Assembly: GCA_001986395.2 (NCBI GenBank)
Contig: MQVO02000098.1
Location: 1 to 36,596, forward strand
Length of the DNA: 36,596 bases
Direction: 5' to 3'
From: Irpex lacteus
Lineage: Eukaryota > Basidiomycota > Agaricomycetes > Polyporales > Irpicaceae
Below the pieces are notes generated by a model that was not told the DNA's origin, made no database searches, and saw only the letters and a program-made list of their open reading frames with translations. This document shows positions 1 through 10,198 of the stretch, in pieces (position 1 is the first letter of the stretch; each line of letters starts with the position of its first letter). The position numbers were made by a program, and so were the translations under genes.

Positions 1-136
1 GGGGTGAACCCAAGTGGAGATACTTACAGTGCTCGTTGTATTTTGTACCATGCTTACATCATAAATAAGTAAGGTGTTTTCACGTAGTCATACACACAGT
101 AAGCAGGCTTTGGGCTCAACAGCATGAATCTTGTCG

Positions 137-1272
137 TTAAGACGAGCCTCGTTGCGGCTCTCTCACCATCTGCAGATTCAATTTAGTTCAGTAGATACGT
201 TAGCCAGTACAACAACCTTGTACGTACCCAATGAGAACCACCGGGCCTCGTTCCAGGTGGGATCAGACTCCCCCACCGTATTCTGTATGACTGTCACAAA
301 CCCAAGGGACTCGTAGAATCCAGTATTGGCTATGTTGCTTGATCCGAGCCACGTTGCTCGACCTTCTGCGTCCGCCTACATACAAACCAAAAGTCAGTAT
401 ACTAGCATACTTTCATGTCTCAGAACACCAAAAACACTTGCAACTGAGTGACTGCTCTAACAAGAGCCGAACCATATCCGCGACCCTGTTTCTCGCGACG
501 AGTTACAAGGCCAGCTAATTCAATCATCTCTTTCCTCCTATCGCCAAGCAACTCCGCAGCCTCCCGAAAAACTTTCGTGAATGTTGCTACCCGCTGTTTG
601 GCCAGTGCACATGTCAGCTCGCCGGATGTGTCACAGAGACCAGCTGTTCGGACGTACTTCTTTCTGCTGTGGGCTTAGCAGCTGGGGGACTGTACTGCCC
701 CAAAGAACGGCATGATAGACTTGATGAGTTTGTCGGATATCATCCTCTACCTGATGGGGAGGCGAGCTTGGGATGTAACACAAATTCAAGAAACGTCCCG
801 CATATAGATGCGATGATTTACTTACTAGCTCACCATCGCATCAACATTACCAGCGGTGGTCCATGTTCGACCTTTACGAGTAGATTGTCCCAGTTGAAGA
901 CCTAGTTCAAGTCTCCACTGCGTTTGGAACAGACCGGCGTCGGAGTCCTGGAAAACATGGGGAAGGTTTCTACAGTCAATCAAAGGCGTCATGGACATGT
1001 TATGATCGGCTACACGTACCGGAGTATCTCGAGAATAGTGCTGTAATGGATCCTCATTGACTGCTGGTTCAGACATTCGTATTGCTTCAGGAACCTCATC
1101 TGCATTACGCACACAGGAGGCCGCGTATCAAGTCCTGAGTAGGTAGAGCGACGATGATTAAGCAGTTGTAAGTTTACATACCGAAACGCATCTTGCGCAG
1201 CGTTACAGGCTCGTTAATCTCATGCTGAGAGATTGTCACCAGTATTGTCATCCACGAGTTAGAGTTCGACAT
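137..1272 (-). CDS. GNAT-family N-acetyltransferase, tandem copy A, 3' end probably damaged
   Basis: This is the first of three minus-strand paralogues. The reaction expected for the family is acetyl transfer from acetyl-CoA to an amine; the substrate is unknown. Exon 1 ends at 1182 and exon 2 is 1099-1020, carrying PEAIRMSEPAVNEDPLQHY, then RDTP at the splice. Exon 3 is 947-834. An exon ending in LLSPQQKE follows, then one with the acetyl-CoA loop QGRGYG (about 490-475), then WLGSSNIANTGFYESLGF. A short last exon at 169-137 reads MVREPQRGSS then stop and resembles the last exon of copy C. Starts at 1272 or 1251 are possible; a TATA run at 1290-1297 favours 1251. Around 243-246 the frame changes from the expected PVVL to ARWF, and the last donor is out of phase with the MVRE exon, so at least one small indel is likely. 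Family assignment is firm; exact ends are not. Confidence 0.6.
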
Positions 1273-1289
1273 GAGACCGCAGTAAGTAC

Positions 1290-1297
1290 TATATATA
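1290..1297 (-). promoter_or_regulatory. TATA-like box upstream of GNAT copy A
   Basis: An eight-base alternating TA run lies immediately upstream of the first exon of copy A. It is only about 18 nt from the ATG at 1272 and about 39 nt from the one at 1251, which makes the inner ATG the better start. Position is the only support. Confidence 0.35.
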
Positions 1298-1552
1298 CGT
1301 GTTGGTGAAAAGCGCAGGTGCCTCGGCGGCAAATGATAAACCACAATCTGAGATAAGTGCACAGTACTTGCACAGTACATCATGTTACAAGGTTGAATCT
1401 GGCACTGTCGACGCAAATATCGGCGTGGCGTAAAATAAGGCGTGCGTGCCAGTTTGGCATCCAGTCAAATGTTTGCGCAGCTCTATCATGATGCAGCCTG
1501 AGTTCTCTCAGCATCTAATCATCAATGCGTGAAGATCAACTACAGAAGTCAA

Positions 1553-2525
1553 TTATGGATGTAGACATACCAATTTCAACACTATCGGAGGCTCATCCCA
1601 CGTTGGATCATCCTCTCCCAGGGTGACTGTCGCAATCGTGGCGAACCCATGACGCTCATAAAATCGTGTATTGTGTATGTTGCTTGAGCCTAACCAAACT
1701 GCACGACCCTCCTTGTCACCCTGCAGCAATAGCAAGGAAGTCGAGCTTAGAATGTGTCTGGACCGCATGGTATTGTGAGTTACGTACTATATCTGTGACT
1801 GCTTTCACAAGTGCAGATCCCAATCCACGGCCTTGCCGGATGGACGGGTGGCCAGCCCTCCTAGTTCGAGCATTTCCTTTCTTCGCTCACCAAGCGAGTC
1901 TTCTAGGGTGTCAAAGAAGAGCTTTCGGAAGGCATCCTGCCTCTGTTGCCCTTTCAAGATAGCTGAAAGTAGATCGGAGAGTAATCTTACGTACCTTCTT
2001 TGTATCGTGCTCAGTAAATGCGGGGACACCATCGGCGCAATACCGAGAGTAAGCTTGTCAAGTTTATCATCCGCGTCACCACCAGAGATACTGAAAGAGT
2101 TGCGTTGAGTAGTGGACATTTTTCAGTGACAAACATGACTGGCTCTTACTACCAAACTTTGCCATCCACGTCTCCTACTGTCAAGACCCGGCCTTTGCGT
2201 ATATGGTGGGCAAGTCGGATGCCGAGGTTTAGTGTCCATTCTGTTCTAAACCAGCTAGTGCTGGCATCCTAGAAAGACCATGATTAATATGTGAGCTTTT
2301 CATTGAGTCTTTCAACGATATGAGAGTCCTACCGGTGTGTCTCGTAGATAGCGTTGTACAGGATCGTTGTAGTGAGCTTCTTCGGTCATTCGTAAAGCTT
2401 CACGAAGTTCTGCTGCAATATGCGTTCACGATAAGCTGAAGTTGAGTGCGACATTGCTTGAAGACGGGCCACACACCTATACGTAGTGGACGCAACACGA
2501 TAGGCTCTTGTGCTCGCGTATTCAT
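1553..2525 (-). pseudogene. GNAT-family N-acetyltransferase, tandem copy B, frameshifted
   Basis: The start is ATG 2525 (MNTRAQEPIVLRPLRI). Exon 1 is 2525-2477, exon 2 is 2412-2333 (80 nt, ELREALRMTEEAHYNDP then RDTP), and exon 3 starts at 2268 (DASTSWFRTEWTLNLGIRL). A GTAAGA donor after STIQRRY leads to an exon with ERRKEMLELGGLATRP. Intron positions and the 80-nt second exon match copies A and C. The acetyl-CoA loop IRQGRGLGSALVKAV follows in a different frame: relative to copies A and C one base is missing at about 1840-1843. The downstream exon, WLGSSNIHNTRFYERHGF to TWDEPPIVLKL, is open. The span ends at the in-frame stop at 1553. A GTATGT donor there could instead splice to a MLRELR exon like the MVRE exons of its sisters. 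It is either a pseudogene or a consensus error. Confidence 0.65.
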
Positions 2526-2790
2526 ATCTATGGATCAAGTTGACTTTACTCTTCTCAGGGAAGTTCCAGCCTTTATATGCATAGGTACTAGGAGGATTTA
2601 GCGATTGAGTGACGATGATAGAAGATCAGTAATTCATTGGAACGTAGTACCGGAACTGCGCATTCTAATGATAAAGCAAGCATGTAGACGACTGCGGCTG
2701 GTGTGACTTCGCAATGCCTCAGCATGCTCCAGCATTAGCACACGGTGTAAAAGCACGCAATATATTGCTCAAAAGGCGCAGTAGTGCCTA

Positions 2791-3811
2791 CTAAGTCCGC
2801 GCAGTTCTGACCATCTTGCCCATGAATATCAGAGCACGTTCTCCAACTGAGGATTGAGCACTCACCAACGAACAAACAACAGGCAAGTCCGACCATGTAG
2901 CGTCATCTCTACCAAGGACCAATTCTGTCTGAGCAGCGAATCCTAGGGATGCGTAAAATTTATTGTTTGCCGTGTTACTGGAAAGCACCCATGTATCACG
3001 GCCTTCTGCGTCAGCCTTTCCACGATGAGGCCTTGTATCGTGACTTTTAATACCGAATAATGCTTACTAGACGAAGAACTTCTCGGACGAGTGAAGATGC
3101 GTAACCACGTCCTTGTTTTAGTGGGTGCGTTGCGAGGATTGAGAGATTATACATGTCATTCAGATGTGGCCCGAGTATCACCTCGACCAACTCTTTTGAT
3201 TTGCGCTCGTAGATAATTCGTCTCTTTCTTTGCATTAGCTTCCTAACTATGTTGTAGAAAATTTCATACCTTTTGTTGTTGTGGAGAGCATAGTTGTGTT
3301 GGGCCAGAGCCGGACGGCAGGTAGTCCGTCATGAGTGCAGCTTTTTCGAGGATACCGGTGTTGAAGTTGTGCAATGGTCTAGGAGGTTCACTATGGCCGA
3401 AATCAGAGGTTCAGGTTATAACGAATGCATTGTAGCAGAGAGCTACCCACTACGTTACTATAGCGTTCCCTTCGTCTGCAAACCATGCGTGACCGTTCCT
3501 CACGGCACTGCCAATCTCTTCCATGAGCTCGAGAGCCCATGCATGATGGAAAAGACCATGACCAGCATCCTATCAGGCCAGCGTAATGTGAGTTGACGTT
3601 GACTAGCGATGCGTGAAAAGAGAACTGACCGGGGTATCTCGAAGAAAGCGAATGAGAGGATCATTTGCTGCAGCAAATTGAACAGTCTGAACGATATCAG
3701 GGATACTGGCTACACCTCAGAGATCAATAGGTGTAAGCGACTGCATGCGAGTGGGGTTGAGTACAAACCGAAGGTTCCCTGCCGAATATTAGGAGGCCGA
3801 ATCGAGGACAT
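2791..3811 (-). CDS. GNAT-family N-acetyltransferase, tandem copy C, intact
   Basis: Seven exons (3811-3769, 3709-3630, 3569-3454, 3378-3270, 3223-3068, 3015-2866, 2814-2791) sum to 678 nt, giving a 225-residue protein with no frame break. It starts MSSIRPPNIRQGTF. The second exon (80 nt, as in the sister genes) has NDPLIRFLRDTP. The acetyl-CoA loop is HPLKQGRGYASSLVREVL in exon 5. Exon 6 has the SSNTANNKFYASLGF segment typical of the C-terminal half of the GNAT fold, and the last exon reads MVRTART then stop. The protein is predicted cytosolic, with no signal peptide or membrane segment seen. The acceptor of exon 5 (AAAG) is weak but keeps the frame. It is more diverged from A and B than they are from each other. 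The substrate cannot be read from the sequence. Confidence 0.75.
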
Positions 3812-4548
3812 GCTTCAGGCAGCCAACAACTCTAGGATGGGAGCCAGTAGTAGGCAGAGCGATCACATACGGGTCAGAGCACAGTGGGGCTCATTGGGAC
3901 GTACGAAGACCTTATGTAACAGCGCACGCTGAAGTCATAGCGTGAGACCACATAATAGAGTTCAATATTAGAGTAATGAACTCACCACTTTCAGCGTCAT
4001 GCACAACTTCTGCCGTGTCGTATGTCCTACGTCCGGTGCGAAGAGTTTGAAAAACTTTGGGCTTCGTTGCTACAAATGTTTTGGTTTCCGAAGCGAATCT
4101 GGAGTCTTCTCGAGTTACTCATATCCATTTAAGAAGTTATAGAAGTATGATCACCGAATACTTGACGCACGGTGGCAAATTCCAAGTCTCCTTGTCGTTT
4201 CTCAATGATTCAAAGTTCGTAACAGGTGCTAAGGTGGTAAATAGAAGCATTAGTCCGCTCACTCTCGCATGCAAGCCCTGTAATACGATATTCGTTCGAT
4301 CAGTACAGAGGCTACATCGTTGTTGATATTCACTCACAGGATCATCTCTGCGCTGTAAATTATCATTTACAGCGTAGGTCTCGTATGGGTCTGAGCGACG
4401 TTTGATCGCCCACTAGCATGTAGGGGTCTATGCACGATGTTTGATCTGTGTACGGTACGGCCGAAACGTTGTGTTTACTCAATGAATCGATGAAGGTTGG
4501 TCGGGCGAGATAAACAAGGAAAATTGCGACGAATAGCCTGAGAATTCG
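3812..4548. other. Intergenic, no supported gene
   Basis: There is no complete gene here. A minus-strand open stretch at about 4115-3987 ends at a good GTGAGT donor (frame reads PKVFQTLRTGRRTYDTAEVV), but it has no in-frame ATG and no recognised family. It could be an exon of the flavin-reductase-like remnant upstream or a 5' exon. The perfect hairpin at 4351-4374 lies here. Confidence 0.4.
4351..4374. repeat. Perfect 10-bp inverted repeat with 4-nt loop
   Basis: Two ten-base arms, cgctgtaaat and its exact reverse complement, flank a tatc loop. The setting is AT-rich intergenic DNA with no gene end close by, so a terminator role is not obvious. It may be a remnant of a small repeat. Confidence 0.6.
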
Positions 4549-4790
4549 CTAAGTAACATCGCCTCGTTTTGAGGTTGAGGGTATACCAAAGCCATGCCGC
4601 AGCGGCGACTTGGTACGGGCACACTTGGCCAGCAAATTAGAGCGCCAAGACATTAAACGTGGCCCCTTTACTGGTCTCCCGGAGAAGAAGATTATCTGGG
4701 GAAGACCTGAGAATGCTCCGGTGTTGTATGAGAACGGTGTGTACGCACCTCGTCCGAGCTCATTGCCTTGACGATGCAGACCAGAGTCAT
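4549..4790 (-). pseudogene. Fragment of a flavin-reductase-like (FMN-binding split-barrel) protein
   Basis: The minus strand is open here without an ATG. It reads YTPFSYNTGAFSGLPQ, then IIFFSGRPVKGPR, then SWR. This matches the core of the fungal flavin-reductase-like domain, where an APYSYFN segment is followed by PP(I/L)I.FS and then the flavin-phosphate loop. Just upstream, about 4786-4750, KAMSSDEVR continues the homology in another frame, so at least one base is missing between the two. After SWR the expected helix is not clean and a stop follows at 4549. I could not find convincing first or last exons. It is a partial, broken gene or a badly read one; the family call comes from motif memory only. 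Confidence 0.45.
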
Positions 4791-5104
4791 CTTTGTCGAT
4801 CAGTCATGCACAACTGAGTGGGACTTACATTGTCAGATACTAATATGGCCACAAAAAGAGCGCGCAGAATCATTGTCTCGAGGCCTAACGGATCTTTATT
4901 TACCTGCAAAGCCACAGACCCAAGAGGCAGTGTCGACGTCGGTGAGCTCGACGCCGCCGTTTAGAAAGCCAGTGTGCTCGTTCCGAGAGGGACTGGTTAT
5001 ATTGACGGGGATCCATGGCCGGAGACGGCGAATGAGCCCTCGGCAGACGGCCTGATCCGGGGTGATAGAGAGCTGTGGGCGCCGAGCGTTGGCTGACGGG
5101 CGCG

Positions 5105-5262
5105 GCCAGCCGCCTGGGACTGTTTTCTGTGTCTCGACTCTCTGTCTCGTATTTCTACCCCCACCCTCCTTCCGTCTTTCTCTTCTCAACCCTCACGTCG
5201 TTCCCGACAAACCTTCAAGCTTCAAGCTCGCCTTTACTTTTCGTATAATCCTCTACTTCGCC
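5105..5262 (+). promoter_or_regulatory. Pyrimidine-rich leader of the wall-protein gene
   Basis: A C/T-dominated stretch runs into the ATG at 5263. Such tracts are common just upstream of, and within, the 5' leaders of well-expressed fungal genes. No TATA box is evident. The preceding 4800-5104 holds no supported gene. Confidence 0.45.
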
Positions 5263-5987
5263 ATGCGTACCTTCGCCGCTGTCCTCGCCCTCGCGACCTC
5301 CGCCTTCGCCCTCCAGGTTACCGCACCAACCAACGCGACTGGCTTTTCCAACGACGGCCAGAACACCGTCAGCTGGACCAGGGTCTCTACTGACCCCAAG
5401 AACTTCACCATCGTCTTGGTGAACAAGGTACTGCAGTCTTGTCCTGCCATTCTACGTTTTATAGCTGACGGTATTATGTAGAGCGTCTTCCCGAACACTG
5501 AGCAAGTCCTCGACGCTCTTGTCGATGCTGGTGACAACGGTGGCTCTATCAAGGTCAACCCTCCCAGCACTGGCTGGCCCTCGAGCGGCACTGGCTTCCA
5601 GATTAACCTGGCCGCTAGCGCGACTCAGCTCGACACCCTCCTCGCTCAGTCCGACGACTTCTCGTTCCACGCGCCCGACGGTTCCTCCAGCGGCAGCGCT
5701 AGTGCTAGTGGCTCGAGCGCGACCAGTGGCTCTGTCAGCCGCACGGTTCTGAGTGTCAGCCAAACCGCCTCAGCGTACGTCTCAATTTGATTGGTAGATG
5801 ATCTGTGTCAACTTACTGACCACTTGCCTGCAGTACCGGTTCTGGATCTGTCCCCAACCCTTCTGGCAGCGACCCTTCCACGACCTCCGACACTACGACC
5901 TCCCCCACCCCTAACGGCGCTGCTTCCATGGGCATTCAGGCTGCATTCTTCGGCGCTGTCGCCCTCGTTGGTGCTTACCTCGCTTAA
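5263..5987 (+). CDS. Small secreted GPI-anchored Kre9/KNH1-type cell-wall protein
   Basis: Exons 5263-5427, 5482-5774 and 5834-5987 total 612 nt, giving 203 residues. Residues 1-18 (MRTFAAVLALATSAFALQ) form a signal peptide. Residues about 19-120 resemble the Ser/Thr-rich GPI-anchored Kre9/KNH1 N-terminal domain: VTAPTNATGFSNDGQNTVSW, FTIVLVNK, then an INLAAS strand. A Ser/Ala/Gly-rich, probably O-glycosylated linker follows. The end, GAASMGIQAAFFGAVALVGAYLA, is a GPI-attachment signal with small residues before a hydrophobic tail. Both introns are about 55-60 nt with consensus ends. The protein should sit on the plasma membrane or wall. Members are linked to beta-glucan assembly by homology only, so that role is inference. 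A catalytic function is not expected. Confidence 0.85.
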
Positions 5988-6429
5988 ATAGGCCAGCATT
6001 CATGAACACATCCAATTCATGGTAGTAGAAAGGCTTCTCTCCTCTTCTCTTTTTCTCACCCTCCGAAGAACTTTAGATAATAGCATCTAAACACCCCTTC
6101 TCCCTGATTAGCTATGGACTTTCTCTGTACCCCAGTCGTTATAACCAGCCTGTCTTTTTGTGAAACATATACCTTACCTCTGGGACTTAGGGCTGACTGT
6201 AGTCCGTATATCTGGTGTATCTAGGTTAGTTTCGAATCGTCTTACTTTATTCTACATCCATCTTTGTGTGGACCTGCATATGAAGAGTAGTGAGTGAAAA
6301 GTACGCCACAATGGTCGATCATACCATTTGCAGTGGCGAGGCCCCACACCGCCCGTGGCACGGATCTTACTCTTTGCATTTGCTGCGATTGGTAAGCAAG
6401 TAGTAACTCTTTCCTGAACTCCTCTCGCA
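5988..6429. other. Intergenic, 3' UTR and promoter
   Basis: This gap holds the 3' end of the wall-protein gene and the promoter of the quinolinate phosphoribosyltransferase gene, which is on the same strand. A minus-strand open frame overlapping 6242-6499 has no family resemblance and is taken as chance. No repeat or RNA gene is seen. Confidence 0.5.
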
Positions 6430-7554
<1,125 letters not shown>

Positions 7555-7677
7555 AGGGATATTATGGGGTTAAGCGGAATATCACATTTTTACCAGTATG
7601 TACTATCAAGCATCTGCTACCCCGTTGTAGTAAGATATCACCATGTAGCCCATATAAGCCAAGAAGGAAATTAAATC

Positions 7678-9005
7678 TTATGCTCGCAAGCTAAACAATC
7701 GGAGCGCATTCCCACCTCTTACTCCCTCCTTTTCAGCATCCGACCAACCATCGACACCGTCGATAGCCTCCAAGTTCTCCACAACGCTCTTCCACTTCTC
7801 TGTCTCAGATAAAGGCGGGAAGAAAGGGTGGTCTGTACCAAACAGCATCCTTGCGCTACCAATCTTCCTCTTATCGCCTTCGACGTTCTTTGACGCCTTT
7901 GCAGACGAAGGGCGAGCGGAATATGCTGCAGAGCGACCGATGACGTCGCTTACAAAACCCAGTTCTTCTGAACCATACGCGACAGCGTCGAAGTAGAGTT
8001 TGCCGAGGTAATAACGGGCATCATGGGCCAGGCGGGAGGCCACAACGGGGTCGTGGTCGATGCATGAGGCCAGACGCGAGGAAAGCTGTGTGAGAGCTCC
8101 TCCGGAGTGGGCGAGCAAGAGGCGAAGGTTGGGATGTCTGTCGAATACTCCGGAGAGGATCAGACGTGTAGTTGCCTGTACGCGAGTCAGGTTATGGTCC
8201 TTGACGTGAGATCAAATGCTTACGATTGTGGTCTCGAAAGGGAAGCCAAGGGCCAGTGGGAGGACGTGCCCGTTGTCTTTTTCGCCCCACGCTTTACCAT
8301 CAACACCATAATGTGGGTGAAGAAAAAATCACCAGGCCGGCCTCAGCTATGGCTGCATAAACTGGTTCGAGAGCCTCGTCGTCGAGCCCTTTGCCTATTC
8401 CCCTTGTGCCGATGATGACTCCTTTTAGGTGAGGAAGGGCGGAGATTTGTTTGACTGCGTCAACGAGAGTCGACGCGCTGACTCCGGGAACAAGAGGGAG
8501 GAGACCAAAGCCGTAAAGGCGCTTGAGACTGTCATCTTGGACTGCCGGACCCGATGAGCAATAGCTCTCGAGGTCTTCGTTGAGTTCTCCTGCGAGCTGT
8601 TGTGCAGTAGACGCCGGGAGGAAGTCGAGCCAAGGGTTTGCTGAACTGGGGCGTGGGGATTAGCTTCTGAAAGAATACGCTTGGATAATGGAAGTACCTG
8701 ACAATAGACACGTCTATATCGTGTTTGTCCATGAATTTGAGCTTCTCGTCTCGGTCCCAGTACTGGATACATATGTTCCTTATCAGCAACCTTGGTTCTT
8801 AAGGCAGACGGCCATTTACCTGGGCACCAATGGGTCTGCCAATGCTTGGTTCATCATCGAGAATCAATAGTCTCTCTTCTGTTTTGCCTGCATCATTTGT
8901 ACGCGAGAATATCCGAGGGACTGCGCTACGTGAGCGTAGGAAGGATGCATAGCGCGGGAGATAAACGTGTGTGTGTATGTCAACGAGAAGCTTTCTCGCG
9001 GCCAT
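7678..9005 (-). CDS. Amidohydrolase-2 family protein, ACMS-decarboxylase-like, with a frameshift
   Basis: Exons are 9005-8820, 8762-8698, 8645-8224 and 8175-7678. Exon 1 has the metal-binding HxH (LLVDIHTHVYLPRY). Exon 2 reads YWDRDEKLKFMDKHDIDVSIV. Exon 3 has SANPWLDFLPAS, LKGVIIGTRGIGKGLDDEAL and a third metal ligand in LHPHYG. Exon 4 has LLAHSGGALTQL, then YFDAVAYGS and the catalytic Asp in MLFGTDHPF. This set is that of 2-amino-3-carboxymuconate-6-semialdehyde decarboxylases, though fungal relatives include other decarboxylases. The coding sum is 1171 nt, one base too many. At 8323-8328 a run of six A (six T on the coding strand) shifts the frame just before LHPHYG, where five would restore it. 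So the gene is either a very young pseudogene or intact with a homopolymer error. About 389 residues are expected. Confidence 0.8.
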
Positions 9006-9257
9006 GTCGTGATTCTGGGTTCGAAAGTCAATGGAGGCGTTACAAAATGAACACAGCTTATAGTTACCGGAGTTGTTGGTGGAGGTGGCAGTTAAAGAGC
9101 AGCCAGCTGACAGTTCACTGCAGCAGTCAATCTGCAAGACTTGCCAGGTAATAGGACTCCGCGGAAGGCAAGATAAGATCGGAGATTGCATCCAGGTGGA
9201 AGATACGCCATGAGACGCCCTCTAATCACCTTTTTACTGTTCTTCGTTAGACTCGCC
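9006..9257. other. Upstream region of the amidohydrolase gene
   Basis: This is the presumed promoter and 5' leader of the minus-strand amidohydrolase gene. No other feature is seen before the tandem duplication begins at 9258. Confidence 0.45.
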
Positions 9258-9393
9258 AGCCAGATCCGATCGCAAGCCGCCACATGCCTCCATCAAAGAC
9301 ATCAAAGGGAGGCGCGAGCTTGCGAAGCCAGATCCGATCGCAAGCCGCCACATGCCTCCATCAAAGACATCAAAGGGAGGCGCGAGCTTGCGA
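9258..9393. repeat. Tandem duplication, two 68-bp units
   Basis: A 68-bp unit beginning agccagatccgatcgcaagc occurs twice back to back (9258-9325 and 9326-9393) with essentially no differences, so the duplication is recent. Each unit also contains the inverted words gcaagc and gcttgc near its ends. It abuts the left arm of the inverted-repeat element at 9406 and lies 253 bp upstream of the amidohydrolase start. Confidence 0.9.
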
Positions 9394-9405
9394 GCGGACT
9401 GGTAA

Positions 9406-10184
9406 ATCTTGACCGTAAAACTCGACCCCCCTCTTAGCGCTGGACCGTGTGAAACCATACTTAGAAAAATCGCGCGTTCGAGGGTGGCTTGACGGCTTCG
9501 TCTTCGCGTAGCTCAATAACAACTCACAGGATCAAGAATATTGCTTATAGACATCGATAGATACATGTAATACGTACAAAATCTATATATTAAAATAGTC
9601 GTGAAATGTGCATCTACTGCCGTGAGCCCTCTCAGTCTGCTTACAGAATCACTACAGAGAGCTAGAAAACGGAATAAAGCAGATATCTGGCCCCATAGTG
9701 ATTAATTGACGCAAAAGCAACGCTTGTTGTGCAGCTATGTACACAGAATAAGTGAGTAGACTGTGTTCGTATGCGGGCGCCTATATCAGGCCACCATGGG
9801 TTGCCGCACTTAGGCTCTCTGTACCTCGCCGATGAGTACGGCTAGTGAAACTAAACATGCCAACGCATTGACAAACACTCCTTGAAGCTTTCTCAAGCAC
9901 ATTCGAGTGGTTCTTTGGTATACTGAGGCCCAATACGGCATCAGTGAGCCTTCCATACAGTCACAGAGAACAAACCGTTAAGCATATGATTAGAAAATAT
10001 ATACAATAAATGATCCTTGAAAAAATTAAAGACACTTTCTATTAACTGTTTAAAGGATCGGATGAGGTGGTGAGCGTGTGGTACAAGGTCGATGCAAATG
10101 AGCAGCCGTCGAAAGCGCGATTTTTCTAAGTATGGTTTCACACGGTCCAGCGCTAAGAGGGGGGTCGAGTTTCACGGTCAAGAT
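9406..10184. mobile_element. Non-autonomous inverted-repeat element, 76-bp arms
   Basis: The left arm 9406-9481 and right arm 10109-10184 are reverse complements over 76 bp with only about two mismatches. They share atcttgaccgt, then a C6 tract, then tagcgctggaccgtgtgaaa. Weaker matching (ctgg, gcgg) continues a few bases outward on both sides. The roughly 630 bp between the arms is AT-rich with no coding potential. Long arms with an anonymous core suggest a deletion derivative of a DNA transposon (MITE or MULE-like). I could not identify a clear target duplication, so the class is open and the outer borders are uncertain. Confidence 0.65.
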
Positions 10185-10198
10185 ATTCCAGCCGCTTA

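Noticed and set aside
1954..2005. A second frameshift in GNAT copy B at the exon after STIQRR.
   Set aside because: Using the GTAAGA donor three codons later gives a 48-nt intron that is in phase and matches copies A and C, so no lesion is needed there.
4557..4755. A plus-strand open stretch of about 66 codons without ATG.
   Set aside because: The minus strand of the same DNA carries the flavin-reductase motifs, so the plus frame is most likely its shadow.
8302..8342. A 41-nt intron (GTGATT..AAAG on the minus strand) to avoid the amidohydrolase frameshift.
   Set aside because: It would remove the LHPHYG metal ligand and is shorter than any other intron in that gene; a one-base indel in the A6 run is simpler.
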